Assembly (NCBI RefSeq): GCF_024169925.1
Contig: NZ_JALJXF010000001.1
Coordinates: forward strand, 2,238,001-2,302,000
Reading direction: 5' to 3'
Source of the DNA: Methylorubrum extorquens
Lineage (GTDB): Bacteria > Pseudomonadota > Alphaproteobacteria > Rhizobiales > Beijerinckiaceae
Length of the DNA: 64,000 nt
The stretch's first letter is position 1. Each line of letters starts with the position of its first letter. Shown here one piece after another: positions 16,474 through 25,244 of the stretch. A program made the translations under genes and the position numbers. A model generated the notes under the pieces. It was not told the DNA's origin. It saw only the letters and a list, made by a program, of their open reading frames with translations, and made no database searches.

Positions 16474-17286
16474 ATGTCGGACGAAGCGAGCGTGATTGCG
16501 GAAAACCGCCGCCGCTACGAGGAGCTGAAGCGGGCAGGCCAGGGCCACGCTCCGCGCGCCCTGCCCGGCCCGAGCCCACGCGGCGGCGTGCCGCTCGACG
16601 CTGGCGCGATCCTCCACCGCGAGACCATCCCCGGCGGCTGGTACTGGACCACCGCCCTGAAGGCCGGGGAGGCGCTCCGGCTCGGCCTCGACCATGGCCC
16701 GTCGAGCGTCGCCCTGGTGGCGTGGTCGGCCGCCGAAACCAGCGAGCGGCTGAACTACGCCGACACCGTGAAGGTGCAGTGGACGGCCGCCCTCACCAAG
16801 GGGCGGGTGCTGTTCTCCGATATGGGCCGCGTGATGTTCTCTCTGATCGAGGATTCCTGCGGGGCGCACGACGCGCTCGTCGGCGGCTCCAATGCGGCCT
16901 CGAACGCCGCGCGTTACGCCGGTGGTCCCCACCGCAACACCCGCGACAACCTCGTGCTCGCGGCCCTCAAGAGCGGGCTGGAGCGGCGCGACATTCCTCC
17001 TTGCGTCTCGTTCTTCGCCCCCGTCGTGGTCGGGCCTGAGGGCCGCTTCGCCTGGAACGCCGCCGGCCGCACGGCGGGCGACTTCGTCGATCTGCGCGCC
17101 GAGATGGACCTGATCGTCACCCTCTCGAACTGCCCCCATCCCCTCGATCCGGCGCCCGATTACGCGCCGAACCCGGTCGCCGTCACCCGCTTCCGCGCCC
17201 CGGCGCCGGCGGCGGACGACCTCTGCCGCACCGCCACGATCGAGGCCGTGCGCGGCTTCGAGAACAACGCCGCCGCCGGCTTCTGA
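16474..17286 (+). CDS. DUF1989 protein UAAP1, probable carboxyguanidine deiminase subunit
   Basis: 270-residue member of the urea-amidolyase-associated family (DUF1989). Conserved features are MFSLIEDSCGAHDALVGG with its Cys/His pair and LSNCPHPLDP near the C-terminus, likely metal ligands. Established knowledge: paired DUF1989 proteins, renamed CgdA/CgdB, form the deiminase that converts carboxyguanidine to allophanate and ammonia. Start ATG 16474 follows a GGAGACACGACC ribosome site; the frame is open upstream into the repeat. It lies 12 bp before its partner. Confidence 0.88.
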   Translation: MSDEASVIAENRRRYEELKRAGQGHAPRALPGPSPRGGVPLDAGAILHRETIPGGWYWTTALKAGEALRLGLDHGPSSVALVAWSAAETSERLNYADTVKVQWTAALTKGRVLFSDMGRVMFSLIEDSCGAHDALVGGSNAASNAARYAGGPHRNTRDNLVLAALKSGLERRDIPPCVSFFAPVVVGPEGRFAWNAAGRTAGDFVDLRAEMDLIVTLSNCPHPLDPAPDYAPNPVAVTRFRAPAPAADDLCRTATIEAVRGFENNAAAGF

Positions 17287-17298
17287 GGGGGACGACCG

Positions 17299-17949
17299 AT
17301 GACCGACACCGTGACCACGCTCTTCGACCAAGCCGTTCTGGATCAAGCCGTTCTGGATCAGGTCGTGCCCGCCCAGGCGCCGTTCTCCACCCTCGTGCGG
17401 GCCGGCCAGACCCTCCGCATCGAGGACAGCCAGGGCTGCCAGGCCGTCGACACCCTGTTCTACCGCGCCGACGACCTCGGCGAGCGCTACTCGTCCCAGG
17501 ATACGGTGCGGGCGCAGGGCGCGGCGTACGTCACCACCGGCACGCGGGTGATGTCGAACGAGGGCCGGGTGATGCTCACCGTCACCGCCGATTCCTGCGG
17601 GCGGCACGACACCTCGGCCGGGGCCTGCTCCTGCGAGAGCAACACCGTCCGGTTTGGCCACGCCACCCAATATCTCCACGCCTGCCGCGAGAATTTTGCG
17701 CTCGAAGTCGCGAAGTACGGCCTGTCGAAGCGCGACATCGTGCCGAACATCAACTTCTTCATGAATGTACCGATCGAGCAGGACGGCGGGCTCGCCATCG
17801 TCGACGGCGTCTCGTCGCCCGGCGACTATGTCGAGCTCAGGGCCGAGATGGACGTGATCTGCGTGATCTCGAACTGCCCGCAGATCAACAACCCCTGCAA
17901 CGGCTTCAACCCCACGCCGATCCGCGTGACCGTCCGCGGCGAGGGCTGA
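17299..17949 (+). CDS. DUF1989 protein UAAP2, probable carboxyguanidine deiminase subunit
   Basis: 216-residue partner of the preceding gene, sharing the core: VTADSCGRHDTSAGACSCES supplies Cys and His likely to bind a metal, and CVISNCPQINNPCNGFNPTP matches the C-terminal motif. Together the two should form the carboxyguanidine deiminase (CgdAB). Residues 10-24 contain a short duplicated DQAVL segment encoded by a 15-bp tandem repeat, probably a recent expansion that leaves the fold untouched. Stop and next start are 2 bp apart. Confidence 0.88.
   Translation: MTDTVTTLFDQAVLDQAVLDQVVPAQAPFSTLVRAGQTLRIEDSQGCQAVDTLFYRADDLGERYSSQDTVRAQGAAYVTTGTRVMSNEGRVMLTVTADSCGRHDTSAGACSCESNTVRFGHATQYLHACRENFALEVAKYGLSKRDIVPNINFFMNVPIEQDGGLAIVDGVSSPGDYVELRAEMDVICVISNCPQINNPCNGFNPTPIRVTVRGEG
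17326..17370 (+). repeat. 15-bp in-frame tandem repeat
   Basis: Units GACCAAGCCGTTCTG (17326-17340) and GATCAAGCCGTTCTG (17341-17355) plus a decayed third unit encode DQAVL-DQAVL-DQVVP at the N-terminus of the UAAP2 protein. Keeps frame; likely slippage product. Confidence 0.8.
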
Positions 17950-17951
17950 CA

Positions 17952-20900
17952 ATGTTCGCCAAGGTTCTGGTCGCCAATCGCGGCGAGATCGCCGCCCGCG
18001 TCGTGCGCACGTTGCGGCGCTTAGGCATCGCCTCGGTCGCCGTCTATTCCGACGCCGACCGCTTCACGCCCGGCGTGCTCGCCGCCGACGAGGCCGTGCG
18101 CCTCGGCCCCGCCCCGGCCGCGCAGAGCTACCTCGACGTCGAGGCGGTGATCGCCGCCTGCAAGGAAACAGGCGCCGAGGCCGTCCATCCCGGCTACGGC
18201 TTCCTGTCGGAGAATGTCGGCTTCGCCGAGCGGCTGGCGGCGGAGGGCATCCGCTTCATCGGCCCGCGCCCGGAGCACCTGCGCGCCTTCGGCCTCAAGC
18301 ACACCGCCCGCGATCTCGCCAAGGCCAGCGGCGTCCCGCTCCTGCCCGGCACCGACCTGTTGCCGGATGTCGAGACGGCGCTGAGTGCGGCGGACGTTAT
18401 CGGCTATCCGGTGATGCTCAAGAGCACGGCGGGCGGCGGCGGCATCGGCATGCAGCTCTGCCACTCCGCGCAAGAGTTGGCCGAGCGCTTCGCCGCGGTC
18501 GAGCGCACGGCGCGGGCCAGCTTCGGCGATGCCCGCGTCTATCTCGAACGCTTCGTGGCGCAGGCCCGCCATGTCGAGGTGCAGATTTTCGGCGACGGGC
18601 GCGGCCGCGTCGTCGCCCTGGGCGAGCGCGACTGCTCGCTCCAGCGCCGGAACCAGAAGGTGATCGAGGAGACCCCGGCCCCCGGCCTCTCCGACGCCGT
18701 GCGCGCCCGGCTCCACGCCGCGGCGGTGGCGTTGGGGGAGAGCGTCGCCTACGCCTCGGCCGGCACCGTCGAGTTCATCTACGATCCGACGCGCGAGGAT
18801 TTCTCGTTCCTTGAAGTGAACACACGGCTCCAAGTCGAGCATCCGGTGACGGAAGCCGTGTTCGGCATCGACCTCGTGGAATGGATGGTGCGCCAGGCCG
18901 CGGGCGAGGATCCGATCACGGCGGCCGGGCCGCTCGTGCCGCGGGGCGCGGCGATCGAGGCGCGGCTCTACGCCGAGATCCCGCACGCGAATTTCGCGCC
19001 GAGCGCCGGCCTGCTGACCGAGGTGCGCTTCCCCGAGAACGCCCGCATCGACGGCTGGATCGCCACCGGCACCGAGGTCACCCCGTTCTACGACCCGATG
19101 CTCGCCAAGATCATCGTCACCGGCGCCGACCGTCCGGCGGCTTTGGCGGCGCTGCGGCAGGCGCTGGCCGACACCGCAATCTCCGGCATCGAGACGAACC
19201 TCGATTACCTGCGCACCATCGCCGCCTCCGACCTGCTGGCCAGCGGGCGGGTCGCGACCACGGCCCTGCGCGATCTCGCCTATGCCCCCAGGAGCATCGA
19301 GGTGCTGCTGCCGGGCGCCCAGTCGAGCCTTCAGGAACTGCCCGGTCGGCTCGGCCTGTGGGAAGTCGGCGTGCCGCCGAGCGGGCCGATGGACGCCCGC
19401 TCCTTCGCCCACGCCAACACCCTCGTCGGCAACGGGCAGGACGTCTGCGCCCTCGAACTCACGGTCTTGGGCCCGACGCTGCGCTTCCACACGGACGCTC
19501 TCGTGGCGCTCGTGGGCGCCGCGATGCGGCTCACCCTCGACGGGGAGACGCGTCCGCACGGGCAGGCGTTTTCGGTCAGCGCAGGGCAGACGCTCGCCAT
19601 CGGCGCGATCGAGGGGCCGGGCCAGCGCGCCTATCTGGCCCTGCGCGGCGGCCTCGCGGCGCCCGTGGTGCTCGGTTCACGCGCGACCTTCGCGCTCGGC
19701 GCCTTCGGCGGCCACGCCACCGGCGTGCTCAAGGCCGGCGACGTGCTCCATCTCGGCGATGCGCCGGAAGTCGCTGCCGCCCCGCCCGAGCCCGCGCCGC
19801 TGACCCGTGATTGGGAGATCGGCGTCGTCTACGGCCCGCACGGCGCGCCGGACTTCTTCCAGGAGGCCGACATCGCCGACCTGTTCTCGGAATCCTACGA
19901 GGTCCACTTCAACTCGGCCCGCACGGGCGTGCGACTGATCGGCCCGACGCCGCGCTGGGCGCGGACCGACGGCGGCGAGGCGGGCTTGCACCCCTCGAAC
20001 CTGCACGACAACGCCTACGCCGTCGGGGCCATCGACTTCACCGGCGACATGCCGATCCTGCTCGGCCCCGACGGCCCGAGCCTCGGCGGCTTCGTCTGCC
20101 CCGCGGTCATCGCCCGCGACGAGCTGTGGAAGATGGGCCAGCTCCGGCCCGGCGACACCGTGCGCTTCCAGCCCATGGCCCGGCCGGAGGACGCGCTCGC
20201 CGCCCCGGCCCTGCTCGGCGGCACGGACGCGGGGCCCGGCTCGCCCGTCCTCGCCCGCGACGAGACCGGCCCGGTCCCCGTCGCCTATCGCCGCCAGGGC
20301 GACGACAACCTGCTGGTCGAGTACGGCCCGATGGCCCTCGATATCGGGTTGCGGCTGCGGGTCCATCTCCTGGCCGAGGCGGTGCGCGCCGCCCGGCTCC
20401 CCGGCCTCACCGACCTGACGCCCGGCATCCGCTCGCTGCAGATCCACTACGACGGCACGGCGCTGCCGCGCCACCGCCTGCTCGGCAACTTGCGCGAGAT
20501 CGAGGCCGGATTGCCGGCCGCGGAGGCGGTGAGCGTCCCGAGCCGGGTCGTCCACCTGCCGCTCTCGTGGAACGACCCGCAGGCGGAACTGGCCATGCGC
20601 AAGTACCAGGAACTGGTGCGCCCCAACGCGCCCTGGTGCCCCTCGAACATCGAGTTCATCCGCCGCATCAACGGCCTGCCCGACGAGGCGGCGGTGCGGA
20701 ACATCATCTTCGATGCGAGCTACCTCGTGATGGGGCTCGGCGATGTCTATCTCGGCGCGCCGGTCGCGACCCCGGTCGATCCGCGCCACCGCCTCGTGAC
20801 CACCAAGTACAACCCGGCCCGCACCTGGACGCCGGAGAACGCGGTCGGCATCGGCGGCGCCTACATGTGCATCTACGGCATGGAGGGGCCGGGCGGGTAC

Positions 20901-21482
20901 CAGCTGTTCGGGCGCACGATCCAGGTCTGGAACACGTGGCGGACCACCCGCGAATTCGTGCCCGGCCATCCGTGGCTGTTGCGGCCCTTCGACCGCATTC
21001 GCTTCTTCCCCGTCAGCCACGCCGAACTCACCGAGGCCCGCGCCGCCTTCCCGCACGGCGCCTATCCGATCCGGATCGAGCCCGGCACGTTCTCCTACGC
21101 CGAGCACCGGGCCATGCTCGCGGGCAACGCCGCCGAGATCGAGCACGCGGGCGCGCGCCAGAGAGCGGCCTTCGCGGCCGAGCGCGAGCGCTGGAAGGCG
21201 GAAGGGCTCGACAGCTTCGTCGCCGACGAGGCGGTGTCCACTGAGGCCGCCGAGATCCCGCCGGGCTGCGAGGGTGTGCCGACCACCGTGCCGGGCAATG
21301 TCTGGAAGGTTCTCGTCGGCGCGGGCGAGACCGTGGCCGCGGGGCAGACGGTGGCGATCCTCGAATCGATGAAGATGGAGGTGGCGGTCACCGCCCCCGT
21401 CGGCGGCCGGGTCCGCGAGATCCGGGCCCAGCCCGGCCGCACCCTGCGCGGCGGCGACCTCGTCGCCATCCTCGAGATCTGA
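17952..21482 (+). CDS. Biotin-dependent guanidine/urea carboxylase
   Basis: 1176-residue multidomain enzyme. Biotin carboxylase occupies about 1-450, with ATP-grasp loop KSTAGGGGIGMQ and VNTRLQVEHPVTEAVFGIDL. A carboxyltransferase built from KipA- and KipI-like domains occupies about 460-1060. The biotinyl domain has ESMKMEV, with the biotin-accepting Lys at about 1141. The reaction is ATP-dependent carboxylation of urea or guanidine. Family members with a guanidine-I riboswitch and DUF1989 partners act on guanidine (established). I infer guanidine here, but sequence family alone does not decide. Length matches bacterial stand-alone forms; the hydrolase is a separate gene downstream. Confidence 0.9.
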   Translation: MFAKVLVANRGEIAARVVRTLRRLGIASVAVYSDADRFTPGVLAADEAVRLGPAPAAQSYLDVEAVIAACKETGAEAVHPGYGFLSENVGFAERLAAEGIRFIGPRPEHLRAFGLKHTARDLAKASGVPLLPGTDLLPDVETALSAADVIGYPVMLKSTAGGGGIGMQLCHSAQELAERFAAVERTARASFGDARVYLERFVAQARHVEVQIFGDGRGRVVALGERDCSLQRRNQKVIEETPAPGLSDAVRARLHAAAVALGESVAYASAGTVEFIYDPTREDFSFLEVNTRLQVEHPVTEAVFGIDLVEWMVRQAAGEDPITAAGPLVPRGAAIEARLYAEIPHANFAPSAGLLTEVRFPENARIDGWIATGTEVTPFYDPMLAKIIVTGADRPAALAALRQALADTAISGIETNLDYLRTIAASDLLASGRVATTALRDLAYAPRSIEVLLPGAQSSLQELPGRLGLWEVGVPPSGPMDARSFAHANTLVGNGQDVCALELTVLGPTLRFHTDALVALVGAAMRLTLDGETRPHGQAFSVSAGQTLAIGAIEGPGQRAYLALRGGLAAPVVLGSRATFALGAFGGHATGVLKAGDVLHLGDAPEVAAAPPEPAPLTRDWEIGVVYGPHGAPDFFQEADIADLFSESYEVHFNSARTGVRLIGPTPRWARTDGGEAGLHPSNLHDNAYAVGAIDFTGDMPILLGPDGPSLGGFVCPAVIARDELWKMGQLRPGDTVRFQPMARPEDALAAPALLGGTDAGPGSPVLARDETGPVPVAYRRQGDDNLLVEYGPMALDIGLRLRVHLLAEAVRAARLPGLTDLTPGIRSLQIHYDGTALPRHRLLGNLREIEAGLPAAEAVSVPSRVVHLPLSWNDPQAELAMRKYQELVRPNAPWCPSNIEFIRRINGLPDEAAVRNIIFDASYLVMGLGDVYLGAPVATPVDPRHRLVTTKYNPARTWTPENAVGIGGAYMCIYGMEGPGGYQLFGRTIQVWNTWRTTREFVPGHPWLLRPFDRIRFFPVSHAELTEARAAFPHGAYPIRIEPGTFSYAEHRAMLAGNAAEIEHAGARQRAAFAAERERWKAEGLDSFVADEAVSTEAAEIPPGCEGVPTTVPGNVWKVLVGAGETVAAGQTVAILESMKMEVAVTAPVGGRVREIRAQPGRTLRGGDLVAILEI

Positions 21483-21566
21483 GGCCGGGCCGGATCTTGC
21501 AGGGACCCGCTACCGCCTGGGCGAACGCGCCCGGCGCACTCCTCGCTCACTGCACGGAGACGGCCG

Positions 21567-21686
21567 ATGATGCAGCAGATCCACCGCGCCCTCACCGCGA
21601 TCCTCGGTCTCGTCGTGCTCGGCCTCCAGGCCCGGGCCGCCGGGCGGTTGCCGCAGGGCGACCGGGGCCGGGAGACGCCGCGATAG
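21567..21686 (+). CDS. Possible small membrane or secreted peptide (39 aa)
   Basis: Short frame starting MMQQIHRALTAILGLVVLGL, a hydrophobic signal-like segment, followed by a charged tail of 17 residues. GGAG lies about eight bases upstream. It sits between the carboxylase and allophanate hydrolase genes. No family recognised; it may be chance in a 311-bp spacer. Confidence 0.3.
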   Translation: MMQQIHRALTAILGLVVLGLQARAAGRLPQGDRGRETPR

Positions 21687-21793
21687 GCATTCCGGCCGCC
21701 GGGCCATCAGGCTCAGGGCCCCGGAGCCATTCCCCTTTGAATTTCGGGCCGCGTGCCACCCGCACGACGCCCTGCCAAAGACGTGAGAGATCG

Positions 21794-23614
21794 ATGCCGG
21801 TTCCCGCCTTCCTGAGCCTCAGCGCGCTCCACGCCGCCTATGCCGATGGGCTCTCGCCCGAGGCGGTTTTGGCCGAGATCGACCGCCGGATCGCTGCTGC
21901 CGACGATCCCGGCATCTTCCTCGCGCGGGTGCCGGCGGCGCAGATGCAGGCCGCCGCCCGCGCGCTCGGCCCCTTCGACCCCGTGAGCAAACCGCTCTGG
22001 GGCGTGCCCTTCGCGGTGAAGGACAACGTCGACGTGGCGGGCCTGCCCACCACCGCCGCCTGCCCGGACTTCGTCTATACGCCGCAGGCGACCGCTCCGG
22101 CGGTCGAGCGTCTGCTCGCGGCCGGCGCGATCCTCGTCGGCAAGACCAATCTCGACCAGTTCGCCACGGGGCTCGTCGGCGTGCGCACGCCCTATCCGGC
22201 GCCGAAGAACGCCATCGATCCGGCGATCGTGCCGGGCGGCTCCTCGTCCGGCTCGGCGGTGGCGGTGGCGCGCGGCCTCGTTACGTTTGCGCTGGGCACC
22301 GACACGGCGGGTTCGGGCCGGGTGCCGGCCGGCCTCAACAACATCGTCGGGCTCAAGCCCTCCCTCGGCAGCGTCTCGGGCCGCGGCGTGGTCCCGGCCT
22401 GCCGCACGCTGGACACCCTCTCCGTCTTCGCCGGCACCGTGACGGAGGCTGACGCGGTCTACCGGATCATGGCCGGATACGATCCGCAGGATCCGTATTC
22501 GCGCGCCCTGCCCGTTCCGCCCCGCCCCGGCCGCCTGCCACCGGGCTTGCGCGTCGGCGTGCCGGACGCGGCCGGTCGCATCTTTGCCGGCGACACGCTC
22601 TCGGCGGCGGCCTTCGACGGGGCGCTCGCCGACCTGCAATCCGTGATCGGCGGCGCGGCGAGGATGGTCGATCTGGCGCCCTTCTTCGCGGTCGCGGGGC
22701 TTCTCTATGCCGGCCCCTGGGTGGCCGAGCGCTATCAGGCGATCCGCGGGTTCATCGAGGAGCGCCCGGAGGCTCTGCACCCGACCACGCGGGCGATCAT
22801 CGGCGCAGCCACCGGCCACTCGGCGGCGGATGCCTTCGCCGGCCTCTACCGCCTCGCCGAACTCCGCCGGGCGACCGAGGCCGTCTGGGGCGGGATCGAC
22901 GTGCTCGTGGTGCCGACCTATCCGCGCCCGCGGCGCGTCGCCGACCTCGCCGCCGACCCGGTTGGCCCCAACAGCGAACTCGGCACCTACACCAACTTCG
23001 TCAATCTGCTCGACCTGTGCGCCCTCGCGGTGCCGGGGCGCTTCCGTGCCGACGGCTTCCCGTCCGGCGTGACGCTGATCGCGCCGCGCGGGGCCGACGG
23101 CCTCATCGCCGCACTCGGCGCCCGCCTCCACGCGGCGGCCGGCGGCACACTCGGGGCGAGCGGCGTGCCGATCCCGGCGGAGGCCGCCCCGCCCGGGGAT
23201 CGCGCGCAAGCGGACGAGATCGAGGTCGCGGTGGTCGGCGCGCACCTGTCCGGCCTGCCGCTCAACGGCGAACTGACGGGGCGCGGCGCCCGCTTCCTGC
23301 GCGCCATCCCCACGACACCGGATTACCGTCTGCACGCGCTGCCCGGCGGACCGCCGGCCCGGCCCGGCCTGATCCGCGTCGCGCCCGGTTCGGGCCATGC
23401 GATCGAGACCGAGGTCTGGGCGCTGGCGCCGGACGCTTTCGGACGTTTCGTGGCGGGGATTTCCTCGCCGCTGGCGATCGGCACGCTGTCGCTGGCCGAC
23501 GGCACGACATCGAAGGGATTCCTGGCGGAAGCGGCCGGGCTCACGGGCGCGCGCGACATCAGCGATCACGGCGGCTGGCGCGCCTACCTCGCCTCCGGGG
23601 CCATCGCGCCGTAG
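21794..23614 (+). CDS. atzF: Allophanate hydrolase
   Basis: 606-residue amidase-signature enzyme that splits allophanate into ammonia and CO2, the last step of the pathway. The catalytic Ser-cisSer-Lys triad is visible: Lys76 in VPFAVKDNVDVAG, Ser150 in VPGGSSSGSAVAV and the nucleophile Ser174 in GTDTAGSGRVPAG, with the normal 24-residue spacing. The C-terminal ~120 residues form the extra domain of full-length allophanate hydrolases (LPGGPPARPGLIRVAPGSG region). Start ATG 21794 follows GTGAGAGATCG; the frame continues upstream without family similarity. A GC-rich hairpin follows, so this is probably the operon's last gene. Confidence 0.93.
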   Translation: MPVPAFLSLSALHAAYADGLSPEAVLAEIDRRIAAADDPGIFLARVPAAQMQAAARALGPFDPVSKPLWGVPFAVKDNVDVAGLPTTAACPDFVYTPQATAPAVERLLAAGAILVGKTNLDQFATGLVGVRTPYPAPKNAIDPAIVPGGSSSGSAVAVARGLVTFALGTDTAGSGRVPAGLNNIVGLKPSLGSVSGRGVVPACRTLDTLSVFAGTVTEADAVYRIMAGYDPQDPYSRALPVPPRPGRLPPGLRVGVPDAAGRIFAGDTLSAAAFDGALADLQSVIGGAARMVDLAPFFAVAGLLYAGPWVAERYQAIRGFIEERPEALHPTTRAIIGAATGHSAADAFAGLYRLAELRRATEAVWGGIDVLVVPTYPRPRRVADLAADPVGPNSELGTYTNFVNLLDLCALAVPGRFRADGFPSGVTLIAPRGADGLIAALGARLHAAAGGTLGASGVPIPAEAAPPGDRAQADEIEVAVVGAHLSGLPLNGELTGRGARFLRAIPTTPDYRLHALPGGPPARPGLIRVAPGSGHAIETEVWALAPDAFGRFVAGISSPLAIGTLSLADGTTSKGFLAEAAGLTGARDISDHGGWRAYLASGAIAP

Positions 23615-23622
23615 CGGCGGGA

Positions 23623-23645
23623 CCGGCCCGATCGCATCGGGCCGG
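23623..23645 (+). terminator. Hairpin ending the guanidine operon
   Basis: CCGGCCCGAT-cgc-ATCGGGCCGG, a perfect 10-bp stem eight bases after the allophanate hydrolase stop. No T-run follows, so strength is uncertain. Confidence 0.55.
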
Positions 23646-23647
23646 AG

Positions 23648-23705
23648 CCTCCTTGGCGAAACCTCTTAGGGGGATGAGCCCTTTCCTTGACGCAAGCCAA
23701 GGAGG
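23648..23705 (+). promoter_or_regulatory. Inverted repeat sequestering a Shine-Dalgarno sequence
   Basis: CCTCCTTGGC (23648-23657) is perfectly complementary to GCCAAGGAGG (23696-23705). The right arm contains the AAGGAGG ribosome site of the next gene (ATG 23712). The 38-base loop includes a short CTTG-acg-CAAG hairpin that would compete. The arrangement resembles translational switches or RNA thermometers; function is inferred. Confidence 0.45.
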
Positions 23706-23711
23706 TTCACG

Positions 23712-23927
23712 ATGACAGACGCGAAGACGGAGCGGGAGGCGATCGGGACACAGCCGCCCGGTCGCCCGCTCGGTGAGCGCAGCAAGCCTGAAGCGGAGCC
23801 GGATCTCGGCCCGACGGGCCCGGCCTCGGCCGAGGCTGAAAAACCCGGTCCTCACTCCGGCGGCTACGATCAGCAATCGCCCGATCGTTCGACGGACAAT
23901 GCGAAGGGCGGCTACGGCGCCGGCTGA
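23712..23927 (+). CDS. Small hydrophilic protein, unknown function
   Basis: 71 residues, Gly/Pro/Glu-rich and probably disordered (RSKPEAEPDLGPTGPASAEA, ending AKGGYGAG). No Cys, no membrane segment, no recognised domain. A near-ideal ribosome site AAGGAGG lies six bases before the ATG and supports real translation. The inverted repeat just upstream may hide it. Such proteins often accompany stress responses in Methylobacterium (weak inference). Confidence 0.72.
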   Translation: MTDAKTEREAIGTQPPGRPLGERSKPEAEPDLGPTGPASAEAEKPGPHSGGYDQQSPDRSTDNAKGGYGAG

Positions 23928-24125
23928 ACCATCCCGCGGGGCAGGCGAAGCGCGCCGCTTTCTGCCCCGCAGGCCCTCTCATCCCCAGGGCGCGGCGTGT
24001 TCAAAATTGGGTGTAAGTCCCTGTGACGGCGTGGCTCGCATTGCCCTTTTCCACCGCTTGTCCCCATATGGGAACGAAAGACGAACGAACGTCTTATCGG
24101 AGTCGGAACGAGGGGTTTGGCGCCA

Positions 24126-24347
24126 ATGGCACGCTACCGCTTTCACGCGACGAACGGCTACGCATGCGTGTTCGACGCTCAGGGCAAGGACATCCGGGTC
24201 CCCGCGCGCCTCGTCCGGCGTGCCGACGAGGTCGCTCAGGGGGTGATGCGCAGCCTCGATGACCAAGAGGACTGGTCGCAGTGGCACGTCAGCGTGCATG
24301 ACCTCAGCGGCCGACGCGTGCTGGTGAAGCCGTTCGTATCGGGTTGA
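24126..24347 (+). CDS. DUF6894-type small protein
   Basis: 73 residues: MARYRFHATNGYACVFDAQG start, an Arg-rich middle helix (RLVRRADEVAQGVMRSL), and a final beta strand pair with DLSGRRVLVKPF. This matches the pattern of the DUF6894 family, very numerous in Methylobacterium and of unknown function. ATG 24126 is preferred over the TTG at 24117. No clear operon partner; the next gene is convergent. Confidence 0.7.
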   Translation: MARYRFHATNGYACVFDAQGKDIRVPARLVRRADEVAQGVMRSLDDQEDWSQWHVSVHDLSGRRVLVKPFVSG

Positions 24348-24392
24348 CCGAGCCTCAGGCGGAACGCGGTCGCGGCGTTGGCCGCTGCCGCT

Positions 24393-24974
24393 CTACCAGC
24401 ATACCCGCGGCAAGCGCCGCTTCCACCGCTCACCCAGGCGCAGCGTTTCGCTGCCGGGTCGGTCCGAGCGGCGCCGCCTAACGAGAGGGGCTGTCTCCGC
24501 CACGGGCCGAGGAGGCTCCGGGACCGCCGGTTCGACGACCTGAACGACATCCGGGACAGGCACCTTCCGCGGCCTGCCGCGGCGACGCGGGGCGCCCTCC
24601 GGCGTGGTGCCGGGCGGCGCAACCCGGCGAACGCGAGGAAGCACCTCGGGTTCGACCGCGGGTTCCGCCTCGGGCTCCTGGACCTCCGTGACGAGGAGGC
24701 TCGGCAGGATGCGGCGATGCTCGGGGGCAGCCTCGTCGGAAGGTGTCCGAGGGCTGAACGTAGCGGCCTCCAGTGAGGGCCACAGGGCTTCTGCTTCTGC
24801 GTGTCCCGCCCGCTTTTGCGCCTCTCGTGGCAGCTTCGAGGGGATGGAGACGAAGCGGGTTTGGCCGTTCGACTTGGCTTCGACGGTGAACGGTCGCCGG
24901 CCGCGGTTGCGCAAGATACCGATCCTGATGCTGAGAGCTTGGGTCTCTGTTCGAAACACCTTGCGCCCGCACAT
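24393..24974 (-). CDS. Hypothetical protein with an AT-hook-like motif
   Basis: 193 residues. The N-terminal half has a compact basic/hydrophobic part (FRTETQALSIRIGILRNRGR and FVSIPSKLPREAQKRAGHAE). The C-terminal half is low-complexity Pro/Glu/Arg and contains GAPRRRGRPRKVPVPD, a good match to the AT-hook (GRP core between basic residues) that binds the DNA minor groove. This suggests a chromatin-like or regulatory DNA-binding protein. ATG 24974 is the first Met; no clear ribosome site is seen. Codon bias fits the genome. Family not recognised. Confidence 0.5.
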   Translation of the reverse strand: MCGRKVFRTETQALSIRIGILRNRGRRPFTVEAKSNGQTRFVSIPSKLPREAQKRAGHAEAEALWPSLEAATFSPRTPSDEAAPEHRRILPSLLVTEVQEPEAEPAVEPEVLPRVRRVAPPGTTPEGAPRRRGRPRKVPVPDVVQVVEPAVPEPPRPVAETAPLVRRRRSDRPGSETLRLGERWKRRLPRVCW

Positions 24975-25200
24975 GCCGTGCCACGAAGTGTTTGTCGAGG
25001 CCGGGGAACATCGAGCCTTCACGGGGCGGCGACTCGGCGATGGGCCGGTGGTCTCAACGTTCCGGTCGGGCAAGCTCCGATCGGCTGCAAGGGGCGAAAC
25101 AGTCCGAGCCGCTCAGCCAAGTCATGGATATCAACGCCTTGATCCGGCCGGATGGCTCGGACGGTCGCGCTTCGCTGCCGTGTGCGGCGTCGCGCCGAGC

Positions 25201-25230
25201 GGGAGGGCCTTTCCGACGCCCTCCCCTTTT
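25201..25230 (+). terminator. Hairpin with T-run
   Basis: GGGAGGGC (25201-25208) and GCCCTCCC (25218-25225) followed by CTTTTAT on the plus strand. It lies just past the stop of the minus-strand His/Met-rich gene (25245), so it may end that transcript too. Confidence 0.55.
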
Positions 25231-25244
25231 ATCACATGCGCCGG

